Shown: positions 7,808 to 16,712 of the stretch, piece by piece
Layout: each line of letters starts with the position of its first letter
Position numbering within the stretch: position 1 is the first letter of the stretch
Origin: UBA965 sp040396955
GTDB taxonomy: Bacteria; Chloroflexota; Chloroflexia; Chloroflexales; Roseiflexaceae
DNA length: 64,000 nt
Reading direction: 5' to 3'
Assembly: GCA_040396955.1 (NCBI GenBank)
Contig: JBBAWX010000017.1
Location: 1 to 64,000, forward strand
Made by a program: the position numbers and the translations under genes
The notes under the pieces: generated by a model
What the model saw: the letters and a program-made list of their open reading frames with translations, nothing else
Told to the model about the DNA's origin: nothing
Database searches by the model: none

Positions 7808-9553
7808 ATGGTCGTGGAATACACCCTAGATCGCTTTGTGCGCGAAGCTCGTGAGGCTATCATCGCCACACAATTAGCCGGTGCCGAGCATATCGAATTA
7901 GTCGCACCCAAGCCGAATATTCCGGCGGATTTGGCCTTCCCCACCTTTAAGGCGGCGCGTGAGCGTCAGATTGCGCCACCCCAGCTTGCCAATGAATTGG
8001 CGCAGGCCATTCAACCGGCACCGTCGGCGTTGATGGGGGGCGCAGTGGCTGCTGGACCGTTCTTGAATTTCAGCATCAACACGACCAATTATGTGGCGAG
8101 TGTGCTCGACGATGTCCGCCGTTTGGGTGAGCACTACGGCAGTAGTCAGCTCGGGGTTGACAAACGCGTGGTCATCGACTATTCGGCGGTCAATATCGCC
8201 AAAACGATGCACGTGGGGCATATACGCTCGACCATCATTGGGCAGGCGTTGTACAACATCTTCAAGTTCCTCGGGTATCAGGTGGTGGGAGACAACCATC
8301 TTGGTGACTGGGGCAAACAATTCGGCATGAATATTGCCGCAGTGGTGCGCTGGGGCAAGCCGGCCGGTGACAACGAAGATGCCATTGCAGAGCTCGACAA
8401 GCTCTATGCGCGCTTTAGTGCCATGGCCAAAGAAGACTCCCAGTACGACGATGAAGCCCGCATGTGGTCGCTTCGCCTCGAGCAGGGGGATCCTACTGCC
8501 GTAGAGCTTTGGCAGTGGATGGTAAATCTAACGCTGACGGCCAATCAGTACAACTACGACCGCCTCGGCGTGAAGTTTGACCATACCTATGGCGAGAGTT
8601 TTTATGCACCGATGACCGATGGTGTCATCCAAGATACGTTGGCGAGTGGGCACGCCCACCGTGACGAAGGTGGGGCCGTGGTGGTCAGCGAGCTCGCCGA
8701 CAACTTGCCCACCTTTTTGCTACAACGCAGTGACTCGGGTACGCTCTACCACACGCGTGACATGGCCACGGTCAAGTTCCGCATGCAAGAATTCAACCCG
8801 GTGCAGATTATTTATGTGGTCGATGCGCGCCAAGAGCTCCACTTCCGGCAGTTGTTCGCGTTGGCGCGCGCGGTCGGGTATGTGCCACCTACCACGGAGT
8901 TGATTCACATCAAGTTCGGCACTATTTTTGATCAACACGGGAAACCGTTGTCGACCCGTGCCGGCAACATGATCTACTTGGCTGATTTGCTCGACGATGC
9001 GCGCAACCGTGCCCGCCAAGTGGTCGATGCCTCAAGCCCTGATTTGACAGAGGCGGAGCGCGCCAGTGTGGCCGAAACAGTGGGTGTGGGTGCTGTGGTC
9101 TACAACGATCTCTACCAAGATCCACGCCGCAACATCAATCTGGATTGGGATCGCATGTTGGCGATTGAGGGCAACAGTGCCCCCTACATCCAGTACATGT
9201 ATGCGCGTTGTCGCTCCATTGTGCGCCGTGTCCAGGGCGAGCAGAGCGATATGCAGGTGCCGGTGTGTGATGCGCGTGTGCTCACACATGCCTCAGAGCT
9301 TGATTTGGTGCGTCAGCTTGCCAAAATGCCCGGCGCCGTGCGCGAGGCTGGTGAACGCTATGCCACGTTTGTGGTTGCTGAGTGGTGCTACGACACGGCG
9401 CGCGTGTTTTCGGCCTTTTATCGAGACTGCCCGGTCGTCAAGGCCGAAGACGCTGAATTACGCACGGCCCGGCTGGCATTGACGGCGGCCACCGCGCAAG
9501 CGTTGCGCAATGGCCTCGGATTGTTGGGCGTACGTGTGCCTGAACGCATGTAA
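7808..9553 (+). CDS. argS: Arginyl-tRNA synthetase
   Basis: Class I aminoacyl-tRNA synthetase of 581 residues, normal for ArgS, charging tRNA-Arg in the cytoplasm. The N-terminal Arg-tRNA-synthetase add-on domain covers about residues 1-110. The HIGH signature appears as MHVGHIRST near residue 135, preceded by DYSAVNIAK. The KMSKS equivalent is HGKPLSTRAGNM, as usual for ArgS. A C-terminal DALR anticodon-binding domain begins around NSAPYIQYMYARC. The ATG has GAAAGG nicely spaced before it. It follows murT by 36 bases and precedes a HAD phosphatase by 17, so the three may be co-transcribed. Confidence 0.97.
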   Translation: MVVEYTLDRFVREAREAIIATQLAGAEHIELVAPKPNIPADLAFPTFKAARERQIAPPQLANELAQAIQPAPSALMGGAVAAGPFLNFSINTTNYVASVLDDVRRLGEHYGSSQLGVDKRVVIDYSAVNIAKTMHVGHIRSTIIGQALYNIFKFLGYQVVGDNHLGDWGKQFGMNIAAVVRWGKPAGDNEDAIAELDKLYARFSAMAKEDSQYDDEARMWSLRLEQGDPTAVELWQWMVNLTLTANQYNYDRLGVKFDHTYGESFYAPMTDGVIQDTLASGHAHRDEGGAVVVSELADNLPTFLLQRSDSGTLYHTRDMATVKFRMQEFNPVQIIYVVDARQELHFRQLFALARAVGYVPPTTELIHIKFGTIFDQHGKPLSTRAGNMIYLADLLDDARNRARQVVDASSPDLTEAERASVAETVGVGAVVYNDLYQDPRRNINLDWDRMLAIEGNSAPYIQYMYARCRSIVRRVQGEQSDMQVPVCDARVLTHASELDLVRQLAKMPGAVREAGERYATFVVAEWCYDTARVFSAFYRDCPVVKAEDAELRTARLALTAATAQALRNGLGLLGVRVPERM

Positions 9554-9570
9554 AGAAAGGACGGCAACGT

Positions 9571-10368
9571 ATGTCGTTAGCCAAGTACAACGCACTCCTG
9601 CTTGACATGGATGGCGTCCTGTATCGCGGTCATCATCGTCTTGCTGGAGCCGACACCCTCATCGAGTTTTGTCGCCAGCGTGGCATCAAGACGGCCTGTA
9701 TCACCAATAACGCGACCATGACTCCCAGCCAATTTGCAGAAAAACTGGCCGGTATGGGCATCGAGTTTCCAGCTGCGCACATCATCAACTCGGCGGTGGC
9801 GACCCGTTTGTGGTTGGCTGGTCAGTATCCCCAGGGGACGCGGATTTACTGCATTGGGATGAACGGTCTCCGCGATGCTCTTTTTGGCGACGGCTATTTT
9901 GTGGCTGACGACCAAGCACCGGCCTGTGTGGTGGTGGGTCTCGATACTGAGGTCACCTATGCCAAATTGCGCCAAGCGACGTTGCTCATCTATGCCGGTG
10001 CCCGCTTCATTGGCACCAATCCCGACGTGTCGTTGCCTGTGGCCGAAGGGCTCGTGCCCGGGTGTGGCTCGTTGTTGGCGTTTTTGCAGGCGGCGACCGG
10101 GGTAGCACCGTTTGTCATCGGCAAACCCGGTCCGACCATGTTTCATATTGCCACGCAGTTGCTCGATATTGACCCAGAGCGCACATTGACCATCGGCGAT
10201 CGCCTTGATACCGACGTGGCCGGCGCCCTTGCAGCCAATCTGACTGCGGGCATGGTGCTCACCGGGGTGGTGACGCGCGCCGATGTCGAGGCATCAGCCA
10301 TCAAACCTGATTTCCTCTACAACGATCTGCCCGAATTGCTGGCCGAGTGGCGGCGTGATGTAGCATAA
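9571..10368 (+). CDS. HAD-IIA family sugar or nucleotide phosphatase (NagD/AraL-like)
   Basis: Cytoplasmic phosphatase of 265 residues. Motif I is LLDMDGVLYRG (nucleophile Asp and acid/base Asp), motif II is ITNNAT, motif III lysine is in VIGKPGPTMF and motif IV is TIGDRLDTDVAGA. The C2 cap between motifs II and III is that of the HAD-IIA group, which includes NagD, phosphoglycolate phosphatase and 4-nitrophenylphosphatase. The substrate cannot be told from sequence. AAAGG precedes the ATG. A strong hairpin terminator follows 17 bases after the stop. Confidence 0.92.
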   Translation: MSLAKYNALLLDMDGVLYRGHHRLAGADTLIEFCRQRGIKTACITNNATMTPSQFAEKLAGMGIEFPAAHIINSAVATRLWLAGQYPQGTRIYCIGMNGLRDALFGDGYFVADDQAPACVVVGLDTEVTYAKLRQATLLIYAGARFIGTNPDVSLPVAEGLVPGCGSLLAFLQAATGVAPFVIGKPGPTMFHIATQLLDIDPERTLTIGDRLDTDVAGALAANLTAGMVLTGVVTRADVEASAIKPDFLYNDLPELLAEWRRDVA

Positions 10369-10381
10369 ATGGTAGGGATGC

Positions 10382-10415
10382 AAAACCGCCACCTCCATTG
10401 GAGGTGGCGGTTTTT
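10382..10415. terminator. Bidirectional rho-independent terminator
   Basis: Perfect 10-bp stem (10386-10395 with 10401-10410), five-base loop, followed by TTTTT on the plus strand and preceded by AAAA, giving a U-run for the minus strand. It serves both the HAD gene and the converging transporter gene. Confidence 0.9.
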
Positions 10416-10431
10416 GATGGCTGAGACGAAT

Positions 10432-11313
10432 CTAGCCGCGTCGGGTGAGCAGGAGCCCACCGACAATGGCCGTGGTGCCGATGATGTCGCGGGTGGTGAT
10501 GGGGTCGCCAAGGATGAGATAGGCTGAGATGACTCCGCAGGCGGGGAGCAGGCTGGCGTAAATGCCGGTGCGGGTTGGTCCGACTTTGACGACGCCGTTG
10601 TACCAGAGGATGTAGGCGATGGCAATCGAAAAAATCACCGAGTATGCCATCGAGGCCCAGCTAACCCAGCTCAGGTTGCCCCATGCGACCTGACTGATTT
10701 GTGGGAGTCCAAGAATGATGACTGGGATGCTCCCGATGCTCAGGGTGACCGCGGTGACCCGCAATGATGAGTACGTGGCCAGCATGGCACGTGCTCCCAT
10801 CGTGTAGTAGGCCCAACAAGCGGCTGCAATGAGGATGTAGATGTCGCCACGCAATGCGGCCTCACTCATGGTCTCGCCATCAAAAAGCACGATAAAGACA
10901 CCCACAAATGAGAGAGCAATTCCGCCCCAGCCGATGCGTGACAGTCGATCCCAGCCCCGAAGTTGACTAACAAGTGCGACCCAAATGGGGGTGGTGGCCA
11001 CCAAAAGCGAAGCACTTGCGGCACTGGTCAGGTTGAGCCCTTCTATGAAAAAGAGTTGATACCCGGAATTCCCGATGAGCCCCAAGAGAATCGCGTCCCG
11101 CCACAAGCGCCGTTCGATGCGCAGACTGCGCTCACGGATGAAGACGATGGTGAGTAGTAGTGCTGGTATGAACAAAAAGCGTGCGCTGTTGAACGCGGCC
11201 GGTGCGATTTCGTCGAAAGCGTGCTTGACGATGGGCATATTGGCGGCCCAGATGAAGATGGTGGCGAGAAGCCCAACATCGTTCCAGCCGAGGCGCTGAT
11301 GTGGTGTGCTCAA
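10432..11313 (-). CDS. EamA/DMT-superfamily permease
   Basis: Integral membrane exporter of 293 residues with ten predicted helices in two EamA repeats. The first starts at WNDVGLLATIFIWAANMPIV and the second at GDIYILIAAACWAYYTMGAR. Such proteins export amino acids or other small metabolites; the substrate is unknown. The frame runs on upstream to 11472, but a TTG at 11313 preceded by AAAGG at good spacing marks the start, 26 bases after the stop of the glycosidase gene. The two may therefore be co-transcribed. Confidence 0.88.
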   Translation of the reverse strand: MSTPHQRLGWNDVGLLATIFIWAANMPIVKHAFDEIAPAAFNSARFLFIPALLLTIVFIRERSLRIERRLWRDAILLGLIGNSGYQLFFIEGLNLTSAASASLLVATTPIWVALVSQLRGWDRLSRIGWGGIALSFVGVFIVLFDGETMSEAALRGDIYILIAAACWAYYTMGARAMLATYSSLRVTAVTLSIGSIPVIILGLPQISQVAWGNLSWVSWASMAYSVIFSIAIAYILWYNGVVKVGPTRTGIYASLLPACGVISAYLILGDPITTRDIIGTTAIVGGLLLTRRG

Positions 11314-11339
11314 CGGAATACCTTTCAGCCTAGGTGCCC

Positions 11340-13139
11340 CTATTTGGGCATATTTTTGAGGGCGGTATAGGCAGGTCGCGGAGTCCAGTTGCCGTTCATG
11401 ACTCCGAACGACGCTTGTTCGTGGAACTCGTTGCCGGCGGCCCGCCACGAAATGGCGAAGTTGAGATTCCACACAAACATGCCGGTGAGCCAGCCACTAT
11501 AGTGTGTTCGTGCGTATTGCACGGCATCGACGAGGTAGGTGGCCTGTGTTTCGTAGCTAATCTGATTGCCGAATTCGTAGCCAGACGACGTGTTCCAGGT
11601 GGCCCATCCAAATTCGGTGGCCCAGACCGGTTTTTCCATTAGGCCGTACTGGAGCATGAGGATGCGCACATCTTCGACCCGGCGGAAGTAGAATTCGCGG
11701 CTAGTCACGTAATTGGGGCCGGGGCCCGGTTTATCGGGCCACAGGGTGTCAGGTGGGTTGCTGGCGCCACCCGGGTGCACGCCGACGATGTCGACCACTT
11801 GTTTGAAGCGTGGATCTTTGAACATGCCCTCAAAAAAGCGTAAATCGCTCATCGCCACGGTCGGCCAGTTGGTCTCGGTCGAGGCCGGTGATCCGGAGAC
11901 AATCAGTGCTTTGGGGTCAGCCGCTTTAATGGCCAGTGCGGCGCCGACCAACATGTCCATGTAGTATTCGGTGCTACTCACGTTGCCGCCGTTTTCGATG
12001 GCGAGGTTTTGCTCGTTCCAGATTTGGTAGGCTTCCACTTTGCCCTTGTAGCGGTTGGCCATTTGTTCCACAAAGTAGTTGAACGTGGCGAAATGGGTGC
12101 GTGACGGCATGCCGTGTAATCCGTTGTCGGTGCTCCAGCGTGGGGCAGCCACAATACTGAGTAGGAGTTTGGCCTGTTGTCGCTCCGCATCTTCGACGAT
12201 TTTGTCGAGCTCGCCCCAGTAAATGGTGCCAGATTGGTCGTGGAGGTCCATCCACCGTACCTGCTGGCGCAACCACGGCATGCCGGCATCCATGGCCAAT
12301 TTGATGACACGTGGCCGGTCTTGCCAGCGTGTGCCACCGTGGCCGTAGAGGACCGCATTAAAGCCGTACGCCATGCCACCAATTGGGTTTTTGGCGCCGT
12401 AGTCAACAATCGTCCGTGGATCAACCACGGTGCCGCCCACCGCAAAAGCCGGATTCCCCTGATGGTTGCTGTTGCGGTATTCGTTGCCGAGGAGACCGAG
12501 TTGGATGCGGTATTGCGGGTTCGTTTCGTTGGGGTGCCATTCCATGCGCTGACGCTCGAAGTACTGCACCCAGTAGGTCTGACCATCGGCCTGGTTGACC
12601 TCTTGGAACTGTTCCGAAAGGGGGCGCCCAAAGACACGTACGCCACCGTTGGCCTGGTAGAAACTGCGGAACGGTGCCGGGCTATCGCGCAGGGTGTGGC
12701 GCGTCACACTGTCGTAGCTCCCATCACCGGGATCGGCGACTGCCCGAAACGGAGCTTCTTCACGACGTGGTGAGGCGAGTGCGCTCCCGAGCAGGCGCCC
12801 TTGGACGTAGTACGATGTGCCCGCTAAATCCGGGTTTTCTTCCAGTACGGCACGCTCGAAATATTGCACGCGGTAGTATTCACCGGGTGTGCTGAAACTC
12901 TGCTCAATGAACGGTTGTGAAATGGGCATACCGTAGACGTACAGCGCATTCGGCGTGTTGCGCCAAGTCCGATAAAAGTAATCCGACACCGTAAAGCCGG
13001 TTTCGTTGAATGTGCGTGATTCGCCGGTGGTCTGTGATGGTGGAACCTCTTGAGGGCTGTGCGGGGCGGCCACGGCAGCAGTTCCCCAGGGCAAGCAGAG
13101 TGTGAGCACAATGCTCATATGAATAAGAAATCGAGACAT
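11340..13139 (-). CDS. Secreted clan GH-A glycoside hydrolase with two VQYFER repeats
   Basis: Exported protein of 599 residues with an N-terminal signal peptide (LIHMSIVLTLCLPWGTAAVAA). Two related repeats follow, about residues 56-118 and 159-219, each with G[MR]P[IL]S, VQYFER and a closing LLG. These look like surface or wall-binding modules. The catalytic TIM barrel has WNEQNL with the acid/base Glu376 and ATEFGW with the nucleophile Glu509, the clan GH-A layout seen in GH5 and GH39. The ATG at 13139 has AGGA before it. It is closely related to the gene at 14709 and, in its barrel, to the gene at 13270. The sugar substrate is unknown. Confidence 0.85.
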   Translation of the reverse strand: MSRFLIHMSIVLTLCLPWGTAAVAAPHSPQEVPPSQTTGESRTFNETGFTVSDYFYRTWRNTPNALYVYGMPISQPFIEQSFSTPGEYYRVQYFERAVLEENPDLAGTSYYVQGRLLGSALASPRREEAPFRAVADPGDGSYDSVTRHTLRDSPAPFRSFYQANGGVRVFGRPLSEQFQEVNQADGQTYWVQYFERQRMEWHPNETNPQYRIQLGLLGNEYRNSNHQGNPAFAVGGTVVDPRTIVDYGAKNPIGGMAYGFNAVLYGHGGTRWQDRPRVIKLAMDAGMPWLRQQVRWMDLHDQSGTIYWGELDKIVEDAERQQAKLLLSIVAAPRWSTDNGLHGMPSRTHFATFNYFVEQMANRYKGKVEAYQIWNEQNLAIENGGNVSSTEYYMDMLVGAALAIKAADPKALIVSGSPASTETNWPTVAMSDLRFFEGMFKDPRFKQVVDIVGVHPGGASNPPDTLWPDKPGPGPNYVTSREFYFRRVEDVRILMLQYGLMEKPVWATEFGWATWNTSSGYEFGNQISYETQATYLVDAVQYARTHYSGWLTGMFVWNLNFAISWRAAGNEFHEQASFGVMNGNWTPRPAYTALKNMPK

Positions 13140-13173
13140 GGAGATCCTTTTCGCACCAGTGCATGTTGTCTGC

Positions 13174-13179
13174 ATTATA
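13174..13179 (-). promoter_or_regulatory. Probable promoter of the first glycosidase gene
   Basis: Reading leftward, TATAAT in the context CGCTATAATG, 35 bases before the ATG. TTGGCA (complement of 13195-13200) lies 15 bases upstream and matches five of six -35 positions, although the spacing is short. Confidence 0.5.
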
Positions 13180-13205
13180 GCGGGTTTTACGTACTGCCAA
13201 CATGA

Positions 13206-13245
13206 CAACATCCCGCGCTGGCATCTTTGCCAGCGCGGGATGTTG
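13206..13245. terminator. Perfect 18-bp inverted repeat between two glycosidase genes
   Basis: 13206-13223 pairs perfectly with 13228-13245 around a TCTT loop. It starts 25 bases after the stop of the upstream lipoprotein gene, so it could end that transcript, but no clear T-run follows on the minus strand. It may instead protect or attenuate the read-through message. Confidence 0.55.
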
Positions 13246-13269
13246 ATTGACAAGCATACCTACGGGTGA

Positions 13270-14577
13270 CTAGCGTCGACCCTCGGTTTTGATGGCATTC
13301 ATGAAGCCTTGGACTGCCAGGAAGCCAGGCCGTGGTGTCCAGTCAGGATTCAAGATGCCGAACGAAGCCTGCTCGTGCAGGGGTTGCCCTTGAGCACCCC
13401 AGAGCACTGCAAAGTTCATGTTCCACAAGAACATGTTCCCCAGCCACGGTGAACCATCTGGCTCGCGGTACTTCTGGTAGGCCCACTTGAGGGCACCGAG
13501 GATGAATTCACCTTGTTCTTCCAGGGTGACTTGGTTGCCGAATTCGTACCCGGGGGTCTCGTTTTCGGTCGCCCATCCGTATTCGGTGATCCAGATCTGA
13601 TGATCGCCAACTCCCTCTTCAACCATGAACTTGCGTACGTTCTCCACATGGCGGAAGTAGAAAGTCTCGTGGTCGGTCCACCCCTCAGCTTGGCTGGGGT
13701 CGTCGGGCCACATGTTCTCGGGTGGGTTGGCTGAGCCACCTGGGTGCACTGCCTGTACGTCGAAGTGGTCTTTGATGAGACCATCTTTGTAGCGGTACAT
13801 CTCGCGGTAGTAGATTTCGTCGGCGACCGCAATGTCAGGCGCAGTGACACCCGACGACGACGGCGCACCAGCGAGGACAATGGTCGAAGGTTCAATGGCC
13901 TTGATGCGGTTGTACGACTCTACCAACAGCTCCACGTAGCGACCCGCATCTTCGGGAACCACGCGTCCGCCGTTTTCATGTGCCAGGTTCTGCTCATTCC
14001 AGATTTCGACCGCCTGAATCTGCGTGCCGTAGCGGAGCATCATGGCTTCCACGAAGTTCCCTAGTGCGACCGGGTCTTCGGGCATGCCGTTATTGGCGCT
14101 GTAGAACGACGGGGCCTGCACAATGCTAATCAAGAGGCGCAAGTTGTGCGAGTTGACTTCTTCGACGATGTTGTCGAGCTCACCCCACATGTAGTCGCCC
14201 GGGTTGGGACCTTCGATGTCTTTCCAGACAATCTGTTGGCGCACCCAGTCGAAACCGGCGATGGTGGTCAACTGCAACACGCGCTCACGGTCGGTGTAGT
14301 AGAGGTGATTGACCACCCCGAACTCCATGATCGGTGAGCGAATCGGCTGCCCGACCACGAACTCCGGCTCGGCCGTCGCGGTTGGTTCTGGTACCGCAGT
14401 CGGCTCAGGTACGGCCGTCGGCTCTGCGGTGGCTTCTGCCGCACTGGTGGCGGCAGGGGCGGCGGTTGGTTCGGCACCACTATCGGTGGTTGGCTCACCG
14501 CCACCGCCACAGGCGATGAGGAGGGGCACCAACAGCACCAAAATCAGGAACCGATACACGTAGCCTCGTTGTTTCAT
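13270..14577 (-). CDS. Clan GH-A glycoside hydrolase lipoprotein
   Basis: Lipoprotein of 435 residues. A signal peptide ends in LLIACGGG with the lipidated Cys23, so it is membrane-anchored on the outside. A low-complexity linker rich in Pro, Thr, Ala and Glu (about residues 27-75) leads to a TIM barrel with WNEQNL (Glu195) and ITEYGW (Glu332), the two catalytic glutamates of clan GH-A. It lacks the two VQYFER repeats of its neighbours but shares their VHPGG and Y[EN]FGNQ segments. The ATG at 14577 is preceded by GGAG six bases upstream. It probably acts on the same glycan as the flanking paralogues while fixed to the cell. Confidence 0.85.
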   Translation of the reverse strand: MKQRGYVYRFLILVLLVPLLIACGGGGEPTTDSGAEPTAAPAATSAAEATAEPTAVPEPTAVPEPTATAEPEFVVGQPIRSPIMEFGVVNHLYYTDRERVLQLTTIAGFDWVRQQIVWKDIEGPNPGDYMWGELDNIVEEVNSHNLRLLISIVQAPSFYSANNGMPEDPVALGNFVEAMMLRYGTQIQAVEIWNEQNLAHENGGRVVPEDAGRYVELLVESYNRIKAIEPSTIVLAGAPSSSGVTAPDIAVADEIYYREMYRYKDGLIKDHFDVQAVHPGGSANPPENMWPDDPSQAEGWTDHETFYFRHVENVRKFMVEEGVGDHQIWITEYGWATENETPGYEFGNQVTLEEQGEFILGALKWAYQKYREPDGSPWLGNMFLWNMNFAVLWGAQGQPLHEQASFGILNPDWTPRPGFLAVQGFMNAIKTEGRR

Positions 14578-14630
14578 TCTCAACTCCAATATGCTGGGAC
14601 GACACGACAGTACTGTCACAACACCTCAAA

Positions 14631-14661
14631 CAAGGAGGGCACGCCTAGCGTACCCTGCTTG
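14631..14661 (-). terminator. Imperfect hairpin after the third glycosidase gene
   Basis: AGGGCACGC (14636-14644) pairs with GCGTACCCT around a three-base loop with one mismatch, and the stem can extend outward. It starts about 47 bases downstream of the 14709 stop. The T-run is poor, so this is a tentative terminator. Confidence 0.4.
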
Positions 14662-14708
14662 ACAAGACACATGCATAGTAACACAAGTCTGCGACATTAC
14701 AACACGAG

Positions 14709-16532
14709 CTAGCGGTTCAGATACGCCCGAATTGCGTCATAGGCAGGACGTGGGCTGTAGTCTGCGTTGATGATGCTATATGCGTAGAATGGATCGACGC
14801 CGTAGCTACCCGTCTTATTCTTGTGGATTTCATCCGAAACCGAGTAGTTCAGATTCCACAAGAACAAACCGGTCAACCAGGGGCTGTACTTGGTCTTGGC
14901 CAGATCCATCGATTGAATGATGTAGTCGGCCTGCTCCGCATAGGAGGTCTGATTGCCGAAGCTATAGGCGCCTGAGTGATTTGCCGTAGCCCAGCCATAC
15001 TCGGTAACCCACATCGGCTTGTTGATGCCGTAGCGCACCATGCGCGTGCGGATGTCTTCGACGCGACAGAAGAAGAACTCGGTGTTGTTGGTCCAGCCAA
15101 TCGCTGGGCTCGGCTTGCCACCTGGGCAGGTATCAGCCGGGTTGGCAGCACCACCCGGGTGTGCGCCGACGATGTCCACGTGCTGGTTGAAGCGTGGATC
15201 GCTAAACATCTGCTCAAAGAACACCAAGTCTGAGATGGCAATCCACGACTTGTTGGTCTCCGTTGACGATGGTCCTGCCGATACCACGTAGGCACTCGGG
15301 TCGGCCGCTTTGATGGCCTGTGATGCACCGACCAACAAATCCATGTAGTACGAGGCATTGGCCACGGTCCCACCGTTTTCGTGCGCCAAATTGGGCTCGT
15401 TCCAGATTTCGTAGGCGTTTATTTTGCCCTTGTAGCGCGTGGCCAACTGTGACACGAAACTGTTGTATCGCGAGAACATATCTCGGCGCGGCATGCCGTC
15501 ACTGCCGTTTGAGGTGGCCCATGACGGAGATTTGGCAACTGTTACGAGGATCTTGATGCCGGCCGCATGGGCGTCATTGACCTTGGCATCAAGCTCACCC
15601 CACTGAGCGCCTTTCCATTGGTCGTCTTGGAACTTCCAGTACACCATGAACCGCACCCAGCCCATCCCAGAGTCGCGGACCATCTGCAACGACCGCTTGC
15701 GGTCGATGCCACTGTCGTTTTCCGACAAGTTGACGTTCACGCCATATGCGATTCCGCCTGATGATACGGCACTGCTCCCGTTGTTGGCACCCGACAACTC
15801 AGCAGGCAACGCTGCCCCGGGTGTAAACGCCGGGTTGCCCTGCTGGTTGGCGTCGCGGTATTCGTTGCCGAGCAACCCCAGCATAATCTGGTTGCTTGGA
15901 TTGGGCTCGTCGGGGTGCCACTCCATGCGCTGACGCTCAAAGTACTGTACCCAGTAGGTCTTGCCGTCGGCCTTGTTGACCTCTTGGAACTGCTCCGACA
16001 GCGGGCGGCCAAAGGCGCTAATCCCACCGTTGCTATTGTAGAAATTGCGGAACGGCGCCGGGCTGTTGCGCAACGTGTGCTTCGAAACACTGTCGTAGCT
16101 TCCATCACCTGGGTCACCAACTGCCTGGAACGGAGCCTCGCCGAGGCGCGAAGCCACCGACTTGCTCCCGAGCAAACGCCCGAGAATGTAGTACTTCGTC
16201 CCCGCGTTGTCAGGATGCTCTTCCAAAATGGCGCGCTCAAAGTATTGCACACGATAGAACTCCCCCGGGTTTGAGAAGCTCTGCTCGATGAATGGCTGTG
16301 AAATGGGCATGCCATAGACAAACATCGCATTGGGGGTTGCGTTCCATGTCTTGTAGAAATGGTTGGAAATGGTGTGGCCTGTCTCACTGAATGTGCGTGA
16401 GCCAGCGTAGTACTGCGAAAGTGGCACTTCACTGGGGCTGTGTGGTACCGCAGCAACTATACTCGGATGAACAATCAATCCCAAGAGAATTGCTGCGAGT
16501 AACACAACCGACGATACGGTACGTCGATACAA
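14709..16532 (-). CDS. Secreted clan GH-A glycoside hydrolase with two VQYFER repeats (paralogue)
   Basis: Exported protein of 607 residues. A signal peptide (about residues 7-28, ending IVAAVP) is followed by two repeats at about 57-122 and 165-224 with GMPISQPF/GRPLSEQF and VQYFER. The clan GH-A barrel has WNEPNL (Glu379) and VTEYGW (Glu511). Its repeat region is highly similar to the gene at 11340, which points to duplication. The start is a TTG at 16532 with AAGGAG seven bases upstream, so the start is well supported despite the rare codon. The sequence after the repeats (about 235-258) is a Ser/Gly/Ala linker. The substrate is unknown. Confidence 0.85.
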   Translation of the reverse strand: MYRRTVSSVVLLAAILLGLIVHPSIVAAVPHSPSEVPLSQYYAGSRTFSETGHTISNHFYKTWNATPNAMFVYGMPISQPFIEQSFSNPGEFYRVQYFERAILEEHPDNAGTKYYILGRLLGSKSVASRLGEAPFQAVGDPGDGSYDSVSKHTLRNSPAPFRNFYNSNGGISAFGRPLSEQFQEVNKADGKTYWVQYFERQRMEWHPDEPNPSNQIMLGLLGNEYRDANQQGNPAFTPGAALPAELSGANNGSSAVSSGGIAYGVNVNLSENDSGIDRKRSLQMVRDSGMGWVRFMVYWKFQDDQWKGAQWGELDAKVNDAHAAGIKILVTVAKSPSWATSNGSDGMPRRDMFSRYNSFVSQLATRYKGKINAYEIWNEPNLAHENGGTVANASYYMDLLVGASQAIKAADPSAYVVSAGPSSTETNKSWIAISDLVFFEQMFSDPRFNQHVDIVGAHPGGAANPADTCPGGKPSPAIGWTNNTEFFFCRVEDIRTRMVRYGINKPMWVTEYGWATANHSGAYSFGNQTSYAEQADYIIQSMDLAKTKYSPWLTGLFLWNLNYSVSDEIHKNKTGSYGVDPFYAYSIINADYSPRPAYDAIRAYLNR

Positions 16533-16610
16533 GGTTGTACTCCTTACTCTAGATCAATATATGATGGGGGAACACAAATGAATTAGGACACGATTGCATG
16601 TCCTTGCCGT

Positions 16611-16616
16611 ATTCTA
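16611..16616 (-). promoter_or_regulatory. Probable -10 box of the third glycosidase gene
   Basis: Reading leftward the context is GGTAGAATAC, one base away from the GGTATAATAC context seen at other genes in the window. It lies about 80 bases before the TTG start. No clear -35. The rest of 16533-16712 shows nothing else recognisable. Confidence 0.35.
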
Positions 16617-16712
16617 CCATAGCATGTAGCAGGCAATACACCCGTCTGATATGACAAAATCATGAAATTTCGGCGAATGTGTGCAAGTCTGTGGCAAATT
16701 ATCTATGACGTG

